This document shows, in pieces, positions 26,403 to 32,286 of a stretch of DNA of 32,286 nt. Location of the stretch: contig DASWJH010000019.1 in NCBI GenBank assembly GCA_036397255.1, forward strand, positions 1 through 32,286, in the 5' to 3' direction. Every line of letters starts with the position of its first letter. Position 1 is the stretch's first letter. The notes beneath the pieces were generated by a model. That model worked only from the letters and a program-made list of their open reading frames with translations, did no database searches and was not told the origin of the DNA. Both the position numbers and the translations under genes were made by a program. The DNA comes from Nitrospiria bacterium. Its GTDB lineage: Bacteria; Nitrospirota; Nitrospiria; DASWJH01.

Positions 26403-26771
26403 TCACAAAACCTCTGGGGCCAACGATACGATTTTCATAAATTTTTTCCACCGGAGTTCTCGAGCGACCGGGCCAAAAATTCGGGTTCCAATGGGCTCTC
26501 CCTCGGCATTGATTAATACAGCGGCATTCCGGTCAAATTTAATATAAGATCCATCTCCTCTTCGAACTTCCTTTGTGGTTCGGACAATCACCGCTTTCGC
26601 AACCTCCCCTTTTTTTACATTCCCATGAGGAATCGCTTCTTTGATGGCCACCACAATTACATCACCCAAAGAGGCATAACGCCTTTTTCCGCCACCCATT
26701 ATATGAAAACAGAGAACTTTTTTCGCCCCCGAATTATCGGCAACATCCAACACGGATTGAACTTGAATCAT
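26403..26771 (-). CDS. rplN: 50S ribosomal protein L14
   Basis: L14 lies at the subunit interface and contributes to bridge B8. The 122 residues, the usual length, begin [20 protein letters not shown] and include [15 protein letters not shown] and [20 protein letters not shown] followed by FGPVARELR. The 98-bp gap upstream to rpsQ holds no recognisable gene or hairpin. Confidence 0.98.
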   Translation of the reverse strand: MIQVQSVLDVADNSGAKKVLCFHIMGGGKRRYASLGDVIVVAIKEAIPHGNVKKGEVAKAVIVRTTKEVRRGDGSYIKFDRNAAVLINAEGEPIGTRIFGPVARELRWKKFMKIVSLAPEVL

Positions 26772-26869
26772 TTAAATGCCTACACCCCGAAAGGTCCCTT
26801 TTTGTCACACGTTCCAGCTTCCAATTTAACAACCACTGTGTTTCGCTTTCCGTGGCCCATGGAATACCC

Positions 26870-27124
26870 TTAATCTTCAAGGGTTTTTGCTTTTTCCAAA
26901 ACTTTAATTACTTTCCAATTTTTATCTTTGCTCAAGGGCCTGCTCTCCATTACCAGAACCCGATCACCCACCTTGCATTCGTTTTTTTCATCGTGGGCTT
27001 TTAGCTTGGTCATTCGCTTTACAACCCTTTTAAATATCGAATGCTGAATTCGGCGAGAAATTTTTAAAACAATCGTTTTTTCCATTTTATCACTAACAAC
27101 ATCTCCGATTAAACTTCGCCGCAC
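26870..27124 (-). CDS. rpsQ: 30S ribosomal protein S17
   Basis: S17 is an early-assembling OB-fold protein of the small subunit. The 84 residues contain GDVVSDKMEKTIVLKISRR and HDEKNECKVGDRVLVMESRP with LSKDKNWKVIKVL. The start is GTG with GGGAGAAG upstream. It lies 25 nt after rpmC. Confidence 0.97.
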   Translation of the reverse strand: MRRSLIGDVVSDKMEKTIVLKISRRIQHSIFKRVVKRMTKLKAHDEKNECKVGDRVLVMESRPLSKDKNWKVIKVLEKAKTLED

Positions 27125-27149
27125 GGTTCTTCTCCCATTAAATATTTTT

Positions 27150-27368
27150 TTATTTTTCCCCTTCGGATTCTGAAGGCTTCATAACATCTCTAATTCGCCA
27201 GGTGGTCTTAACCCGAGCAATATCCCGCCTGACTTGTCTGATTCGGGCGGTACTTTCAATTCGGCCTGCAGTCAGTTGAAATTTAAGATTGAAAAGTTCT
27301 TTCTTTAAACCCTGTTCTTTAACAAGCAATTCCTCCTGACTGAGATCTTTCAATTCCTTCATCTCCAT
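27150..27368 (-). CDS. rpmC: 50S ribosomal protein L29
   Basis: L29 is a helical hairpin at the peptide exit tunnel, near the docking site of SRP and trigger factor. The 72 residues have the [20 protein letters not shown] and [20 protein letters not shown] signature. Its ATG shares one base with the rplP stop (TAATG), which implies coupled translation. Confidence 0.97.
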   Translation of the reverse strand: MEMKELKDLSQEELLVKEQGLKKELFNLKFQLTAGRIESTARIRQVRRDIARVKTTWRIRDVMKPSESEGEK

Positions 27369-27781
27369 TAGCGCCCCCCCCGTTTCATAAATCTGGTTGA
27401 AATAGGAAGCTTGTAGGCCGCCAATTTAAAGGCTTCTTCTGCTACTTGTTCGGTTACCCCATCCATTTCATATAGTATTCTTCCCGGTTTCACCACGGCC
27501 ACCCAATGTTCGGGATTTCCTTTTCCTTTCCCCATACGGGTTTCCGCGGCTTTTCGCGTAATTGGTTTATCCGGGAAAATCCGAATCCATATTTTGCCCC
27601 CTCTTTTAACGAAACGGGTCATGGCAATTCGGGCAGCTTCTATCTGGCGGCTGGTAATCCATGCCGGCTCCAGAGCTTTCAAACCGAATTCGCCAAAACT
27701 CAATTCTGACCCTCTTTGGCTCAACCCCTTCATTCGGCCTTTTTGGCGTTTTCGATATTTAACCTTTTTAGGACTGAGCAT
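27368..27781 (-). CDS. rplP: 50S ribosomal protein L16
   Basis: L16 contacts the A-site tRNA and the peptidyl transferase centre. The 137 residues begin [20 protein letters not shown] and include [20 protein letters not shown] and [20 protein letters not shown]. The ATG overlaps the rpsC stop by one base (TGATG). Confidence 0.98.
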   Translation of the reverse strand: MLSPKKVKYRKRQKGRMKGLSQRGSELSFGEFGLKALEPAWITSRQIEAARIAMTRFVKRGGKIWIRIFPDKPITRKAAETRMGKGKGNPEHWVAVVKPGRILYEMDGVTEQVAEEAFKLAAYKLPISTRFMKRGGR

Positions 27782-28440
27782 CAGCGCCTCTCTTCAATTT
27801 CGCCACCTTTTCCCGGGGGAAGAATTTCCCCTTTATAGATCCAAACCTTCACCCCAATCTGACCATAGGTGGTTCGGGCCTCGGCAAATCCGTAATCGAT
27901 ATCAGCCCGTAATGTGTGTAAAGGGACTCTCCCTTCACGATACCATTCGGTTCTAGCAATTTCTGAACCCGCTAATCTTCCCGAACAATTTACTTTTATA
28001 CCCTGAGCACCAAACCGAAGCGTTGAGGCAACACTCCGTTTCATTGCTCTTCGAAAGGTAACACGCTTTTCAAGCTGGAGGGCAATATTTTCGGCTACCA
28101 ATTGGGCATCCAATTCAGGTTTTTTTATCTCTTTAATATTGATAAAAATTTGTTTTTGGGTCAGCGCCTCCAATTCATTTTTCAATTTATCCACCTCAAC
28201 CCCTTTTCTTCCAATAATAATCCCAGGTCGTGCGGAAAAAATATCAACCTTGACTTGTTTTCCCGATCGCTCAATTTCAATTTTGGAAACGCTGGCATGG
28301 TACAACTTCTCTTTGACAATTCGACGAATATTTAAATCCTCATGAAGCAGAGTCGCATAATCCCGCTGTGCATACCAGCGAGAATTCCATGTTTTAATAT
28401 AACCTAGGCGATAGCCTATTGGATGTACTTTCTGTCCCAA
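27781..28440 (-). CDS. rpsC: 30S ribosomal protein S3
   Basis: S3 forms the mRNA entry pore with S4 and S5 and has helicase activity there. The 219 residues start [20 protein letters not shown]. The KH domain is visible at [20 protein letters not shown], and the C-terminal domain at [20 protein letters not shown] and [15 protein letters not shown]. The start is TTG with GGAGG 8 nt upstream. Confidence 0.98.
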   Translation of the reverse strand: MGQKVHPIGYRLGYIKTWNSRWYAQRDYATLLHEDLNIRRIVKEKLYHASVSKIEIERSGKQVKVDIFSARPGIIIGRKGVEVDKLKNELEALTQKQIFINIKEIKKPELDAQLVAENIALQLEKRVTFRRAMKRSVASTLRFGAQGIKVNCSGRLAGSEIARTEWYREGRVPLHTLRADIDYGFAEARTTYGQIGVKVWIYKGEILPPGKGGEIEERR

Positions 28441-28481
28441 AAGATTCCCTCCATCAAAAAACCTGGTTCAACATCACCAGG

Positions 28482-28850
28482 TTACCTTCCACGAGAAACG
28501 CTATCTTTCATTTTAGATTTCGGGGATACAACCAGGGTGATATGGCTGGTTCTTTTAAATATGGAATTGGCTCGTCCCATAGATCTGGGGCGAATTCGTT
28601 TAAGAGTGGTCCCTTGATCCACGAAAGCCTTACTGACCCATAAATCATCCACATCCCCAACTTTTTTCTGCTCCGCGTTAGCCACGGCAGAACGGAGCAA
28701 CTTTTCCACCAATCCAGAGGCATGGTTTGGTACAAACCGAAGAATGGTTAATGCTTCATCAACCCCTTTTCCACGAATCAAATCCACCACCAAACGGGCC
28801 TTTCTCGGGGTCACTCGAACAAATCGCAAGACAGCTTTTGCATCAACCAT
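28482..28850 (-). CDS. rplV: 50S ribosomal protein L22
   Basis: L22 lines the peptide exit tunnel. ATG 28850 gives 122 residues beginning [20 protein letters not shown], as expected for the family; an in-frame TTG at 28904 would add an unlikely hydrophobic leader. The tunnel hairpin region is at [20 protein letters not shown], followed by RTSHITLVV. It lies 41 nt before rpsC and 75 nt after rpsS. Confidence 0.97.
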   Translation of the reverse strand: MVDAKAVLRFVRVTPRKARLVVDLIRGKGVDEALTILRFVPNHASGLVEKLLRSAVANAEQKKVGDVDDLWVSKAFVDQGTTLKRIRPRSMGRANSIFKRTSHITLVVSPKSKMKDSVSRGR

Positions 28851-28925
28851 TTTCTTTAAGACTCCGAATGTTTCTTTTAAATCGGTTATAAAAAAAAGTC
28901 TCAATCCCCATGAACGGACCTCTCT

Positions 28926-29213
28926 TTATTTCAAAGCCGTGGCTTTTTCCGTTTTTGCGGATCCATGGCCCTTGAAAAACCGAGTAGGGGAAAATTCCCC
29001 TAACTTATGTCCCACCATATTTTCGGTTATATAAACTGGAATAAACTTTTTACCATTATGAACTGCAAGGGTGTGCCCTATCATATCAGGAATGATGGTA
29101 GATCTTCGTGACCAAGTTTTAAAAACTTTTCTATCATTATCCTGATTGAGCCTTTCAATTTTCTTTAACAACTTTTCATCTACAAAGGGTCCTTTTTTAA
29201 CTGACCTAGGCAC
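28926..29213 (-). CDS. rpsS: 30S ribosomal protein S19
   Basis: S19 lies in the small-subunit head and partners S13. The 95 residues begin [20 protein letters not shown] and contain [20 protein letters not shown] and [19 protein letters not shown]. The start is GTG with GGAG 7 nt upstream. Confidence 0.98.
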   Translation of the reverse strand: MPRSVKKGPFVDEKLLKKIERLNQDNDRKVFKTWSRRSTIIPDMIGHTLAVHNGKKFIPVYITENMVGHKLGEFSPTRFFKGHGSAKTEKATALK

Positions 29214-29236
29214 TGATCTTCTCCTTCATTTCGGCC

Positions 29237-30064
29237 TTATCCCTTGCGCCGTTTAATAATAAACCGCTTTGTCCTCTTATTCTTTCGTGTTTTAAGTCCT
29301 TTGGTATGCATTCCCCAGGGAGAAACAGGATGAGGGTTTCCTTGCCCTGCCTTTCCCTCTCCTCCTCCATGAGGATGATCAACCGGATTCATTGCGACCC
29401 CCCGGACTTTGGGCCTTTTTCCGAGCCAACGCTTACGACCCGCCTTTCCAAGGGTTAAGTTTTCATGGTCAATATTTCCGACTTGACCGACAGTGGCCAT
29501 GCAATTTGCCTCTACCAAGCGTACTTCGCCTGAACCCAGTCTAACCTGAACATAGGCCCCCTCTTTAGCCATGAGCTGGGCAGACCCCCCAGCACTTCTG
29601 ACCAATTGCCCACCCTTTCCAGGCTTCAATTCAATGTTGTGAATGAGCGTTCCGAGAGGGATAAAGGCTAATGGAAGGGCGTTTCCTGTTTTCAATTCGG
29701 CATTATTACCGGACATGATTGAATCATTTACCTTAAGTCCTTCCGGCGCCAAAATATACCGTTTTTCTCCATCATGGTAATGAATCAAAGCCAAACGGGC
29801 GGTTCGATTAGGATCATATTCAATGGCGGCTACCCGCCCCGAAACACCCAATTTGTCCCTTTTAAAATCAATCAAACGGTAAGCCCTTTTATGCCCCCCA
29901 CCTCGATGGCGGAGGGTTATTTTTCCCCTTTGGTTTCTCCCCCCCGAAGAGGTTAAAGGAAAAACCAAAGATTTCTCAGGCTCGGTTTTGGTGATTTCCT
30001 CAAAACCCGAAACGGACTGGTTACGACGACCAGGCGAAGTGGGTTTATATTGTTTAATTCCCAT
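29237..30064 (-). CDS. rplB: 50S ribosomal protein L2
   Basis: L2 is required for subunit association and peptidyl transferase activity. The 275 residues are full length. They show [33 protein letters not shown] and the critical C-terminal [19 protein letters not shown], whose histidine lies near the peptidyl transferase centre. It lies 11 nt after rplW. Confidence 0.99.
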   Translation of the reverse strand: MGIKQYKPTSPGRRNQSVSGFEEITKTEPEKSLVFPLTSSGGRNQRGKITLRHRGGGHKRAYRLIDFKRDKLGVSGRVAAIEYDPNRTARLALIHYHDGEKRYILAPEGLKVNDSIMSGNNAELKTGNALPLAFIPLGTLIHNIELKPGKGGQLVRSAGGSAQLMAKEGAYVQVRLGSGEVRLVEANCMATVGQVGNIDHENLTLGKAGRKRWLGKRPKVRGVAMNPVDHPHGGGEGKAGQGNPHPVSPWGMHTKGLKTRKNKRTKRFIIKRRKG

Positions 30065-30075
30065 CCTAAATCCTT

Positions 30076-30372
30076 TTAAACTCCTTCAAAAAGTTCAAGT
30101 TTTTCGCCTTTCCTTAGGGAAACAATCGCCTTCTTCGAATCTGCCCGTTCCCCTTCAAATCGTCCAAGGCGCTTTTTCTTTCCGGATCTGTTCATCACAT
30201 TAACTTTCTGGACCTTCACCTCAAGGAGTTTTTCAACAGCCTTCCTAATTTGAACTTTATTAGCCTTGGGGTGCACAATAAATGAAATTTTATTTTCTTT
30301 TTCCTTTTGCCCTGTTCCCTTTTCCGTGATTAAAGGGCGAAGGATTACACCATAAATATCGTCTTTTTTCAT
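30076..30372 (-). CDS. rplW: 50S ribosomal protein L23
   Basis: L23 is the docking site at the exit tunnel for trigger factor and SRP. The 98 residues contain [40 protein letters not shown] and [20 protein letters not shown]. The ATG overlaps the rplD stop by 4 nt. Confidence 0.98.
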   Translation of the reverse strand: MKKDDIYGVILRPLITEKGTGQKEKENKISFIVHPKANKVQIRKAVEKLLEVKVQKVNVMNRSGKKKRLGRFEGERADSKKAIVSLRKGEKLELFEGV

Positions 30373-30998
30373 ATCCAGGCCCCTGCTAACACTTCAAAAT
30401 CCTCCTTTAAAACCACAAGATGATCAGACCCAACTAAATCATAAACATTTAATTCGTTCACCGTCATAACCAAAACATTCCCTAAATTTGCCGAGGCTTT
30501 TTCCAGTTGGTTTTTCCTTCCACTAGTGACCATTAGCACTTTCCCTGTTAACCCTAACTGCTTTAAAAGTTGAACCAATAGTTTGGTTTTTGGTTCCGGG
30601 AGATCAAAACTATCCATTACAGTCACTTTTCCATCAACAATTTTGGATCCTAGGCTGGAAGCAAGGGCCAGTCGCATCTTTTTCTTTGGAAAGGAGGTCA
30701 TGTAATTTCGCGGTTGGGGACCAAAAACAGTACCTCCCCCTTTCCAAATCGGGGATCGAGAAGATCCGGCTCGGGCTCGCCCAGTCCCCTTCTGGCGCCA
30801 GGGTTTCTTTCCCCCACCGCTGACCAACCCCTTGGTTTTGGTAGATGAGGTTCCTTGTCTTTTACTGGCAAGCTGCATTACCACGGCTTCATGAACGACC
30901 GATTGATTTCCCTCAAAATGCAGAAACCGATCATCCACGGGGACTTCCCCTAACTTTTCACCTTTTTGATTAATCACATCGATAGATGCCATTGACAT
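30369..30998 (-). CDS. rplD: 50S ribosomal protein L4
   Basis: L4 lines the exit tunnel and in E. coli represses the S10 operon; whether it does so here cannot be judged from this sequence. The 209 residues carry the extended loop SGGGKKPWRQKGTGRARAGS and SPIWKGGGTVFGPQPRNY. Two in-frame ATG codons lie 6 nt apart (30998 and 30992). It lies 12 nt after rplC and overlaps rplW. Confidence 0.98.
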   Translation of the reverse strand: MSMASIDVINQKGEKLGEVPVDDRFLHFEGNQSVVHEAVVMQLASKRQGTSSTKTKGLVSGGGKKPWRQKGTGRARAGSSRSPIWKGGGTVFGPQPRNYMTSFPKKKMRLALASSLGSKIVDGKVTVMDSFDLPEPKTKLLVQLLKQLGLTGKVLMVTSGRKNQLEKASANLGNVLVMTVNELNVYDLVGSDHLVVLKEDFEVLAGAWI

Positions 30999-31010
30999 TC
31001 TTTAAAATAA

Positions 31011-31640
31011 TTAAGAAACTTTTTTGGAGCGTTTGATTACTAAAAGAGTGCCTGGACTTCCAGGAACCGCTCCCTTGATCATTAAAATATTCTCATCAGG
31101 CTGAACTTGAATAATTTCAAGCTTTTCTATTGTTCTCTGAACATTCCCCATTTGACCCGGCAAACGTTTGTTTTTCATCACCCGAGAAGGGAAAGAGCTT
31201 GCCCCGATAGAACCCGGTTCCCGGTGAAACATGGAACCATGGGTGGCGGGACCTCCCGCAAAATGATGACGCTTCATGGCTCCCGCAAAGCCCTTCCCTC
31301 TTGATATACCAGTAACATCCACTAACTCGCCTTTTTTAAAAATATCCACTCGAATTTCCTGGCCCACTTGAGTCTCTGATTCATCCCCTTGGAATTCCTT
31401 TAAAAAACGGGCGGGGGAAACCCCTGCTTTCTTAAAATGCCCTAACATGCCTTTTGAGGTATTTTTCTCTTTTTTGGGTTTAAAAGAAAGCTGAAAGGCT
31501 TGATACCCATCTGGTTCTTGGCCTTTTTTTTGGACCACTTGGCAAGGCCCCGCTTCAATAACCGTTACAGGGACAATGCTTCCATCCTCCAGGTAAATTT
31601 GAGTCATTCCAATTTTCTCACCCATTAATCCTTGAATCAT
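31011..31640 (-). CDS. rplC: 50S ribosomal protein L3
   Basis: L3 is an assembly initiator with an extension towards the peptidyl transferase centre. The 209 residues begin [20 protein letters not shown], with the central loop [20 protein letters not shown] and [25 protein letters not shown] lies about 7 nt before the ATG. Confidence 0.98.
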   Translation of the reverse strand: MIQGLMGEKIGMTQIYLEDGSIVPVTVIEAGPCQVVQKKGQEPDGYQAFQLSFKPKKEKNTSKGMLGHFKKAGVSPARFLKEFQGDESETQVGQEIRVDIFKKGELVDVTGISRGKGFAGAMKRHHFAGGPATHGSMFHREPGSIGASSFPSRVMKNKRLPGQMGNVQRTIEKLEIIQVQPDENILMIKGAVPGSPGTLLVIKRSKKVS

Positions 31641-31688
31641 CGCAAACCTTTCAATCCTTCTCCATCCATACGAAGATCATAAAATAAA

Positions 31689-32000
31689 TCAGAGTTTTAT
31701 TTCTACATCCACACCGGCAGAAAGATTTAGCTTCATCAATGCATCCACTGTTTCAGGTGTAGGGTCAAGTATATCAAGAAGCCTTTTATGGGTTCTGATT
31801 TCAAACTGTTCACGGGATTTTTTATCTACGTGAGGAGACCTTAATACCGTATAACGGTTAATTCTTGTAGGCAAAGGAATAGGTCCGGCCACTTTGGCCC
31901 CAGTCCTTCGAACGGTATCCACTATTTCAAGAACCGATTGGTCCAAAACTCTAAAATCATATCCCTTGAGTCTTATCCGAATTTTTTGGTTTTGATCCAC
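31689..32000 (-). CDS. rpsJ: 30S ribosomal protein S10
   Basis: S10 lies in the small-subunit head and, as NusE, also joins antitermination complexes. The 103 residues contain [20 protein letters not shown] and [20 protein letters not shown]. The start is GTG with AGGGG about 7 nt upstream. It is the first gene of the S10 unit and lies 57 nt after tuf. Confidence 0.98.
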   Translation of the reverse strand: MDQNQKIRIRLKGYDFRVLDQSVLEIVDTVRRTGAKVAGPIPLPTRINRYTVLRSPHVDKKSREQFEIRTHKRLLDILDPTPETVDALMKLNLSAGVDVEIKL

Positions 32001-32057
32001 CCTTTTCCCCTATCCGTTTTTTTTATCGGGAATGACACCGTCTTTCCCTTTCAGACC

Positions 32058-32286
32058 CTAATCCAGGACCTCGGTAATAACTCCTGCCCCCACGGTTCTT
32101 CCACCTTCCCGTATCGCAAATCGCAATTCCTTTGCCATCGCGATAGGAGTAATCAACTCTACCTCCAAACTCACATTATCCCCCGGCATCACCATCTCCA
32201 CTCCCTCCGCTAACTTCGCCACCCCCGTCACATCTGTCGTTCGAAAATAAAACTGCGGTCGATACCCATTGAAAAACGGTGTGTGC
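32058..32286 (-). CDS. tuf: Elongation factor Tu, C-terminal fragment (cut by window end)
   Basis: EF-Tu delivers aminoacyl-tRNA to the ribosome as a GTP complex. Only the last 75 codons and a TAG stop (32058-32060) lie in the window. They read [20 protein letters not shown], then [20 protein letters not shown] and [20 protein letters not shown], which is domain 3. The gene runs off the right edge and is not a pseudogene on this evidence. Confidence 0.97.
   Translation of the reverse strand, partial: HTPFFNGYRPQFYFRTTDVTGVAKLAEGVEMVMPGDNVSLEVELITPIAMAKELRFAIREGGRTVGAGVITEVLD

Noticed and set aside
1-32286. tRNA or rRNA genes
   Set aside because: I found no tRNA cloverleaf or rRNA-like segment in the intergenic gaps, though a dedicated search was not possible.

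Overview
The window divides into two unrelated blocks on opposite strands. The right half (about 16.2-32.3 kb, minus strand) is the full bacterial S10-spc-alpha ribosomal supercluster in canonical order: tuf (3' end only), rpsJ, rplC, rplD, rplW, rplB, rpsS, rplV, rpsC, rplP, rpmC, rpsQ, rplN, rplX, rplE, rpsN, rpsH, rplF, rplR, rpsE, rpmD, rplO, secY, adk, map, infA, rpmJ, rpsM, rpsK, rpsD, rpoA, rplQ. No gene is missing or broken. Gene order, the zinc-binding forms of S14, S4, L36, L24 and Adk, and the exported proteins nearby fit a diderm environmental bacterium of the Nitrospirota / Methylomirabilota / Desulfobacterota type. That placement is inference; the sequence does not identify a species.

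The left half (490-15202, plus strand) is an accessory locus of ten genes. Nearly all products have an N-terminal signal peptide or signal anchor. Six carry CXXCH haem c motifs, seven haems in total, and seven look like beta-propellers: Asp-box/BNR type, one TolB/PD40 type and one FG-GAP type. In order: a GspC/PDZ-like protein; a small exported protein; a 1002-residue mosaic (haem, two FnIII, BNR propeller, MopE-like motif, duplicated C-terminal domain); an N-terminal cytochrome plus propeller; a large dihaem protein; a PD40 propeller; a propeller plus C-terminal cytochrome; an FG-GAP protein; and two more propeller plus C-terminal cytochrome fusions. Several genes overlap by 4 nt, and the whole reads as two or three transcription units. 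I infer an envelope or cell-surface redox assembly; the substrate is unknown.

This locus is framed by a 140-bp inverted repeat (1-140 and 15219-15358, 138/140 identical). The right arm adjoins a cluster of short GC-rich hairpins (15361-15530) of the dispersed REP/dRS3-like kind. No transposase or integrase is visible. Between this repeat island and the ribosomal operon is one small exported BamC-like gene (15751-16224), convergent with rplQ. The window starts in a repeat and ends inside tuf, which is often duplicated, so it may be one whole assembly contig.
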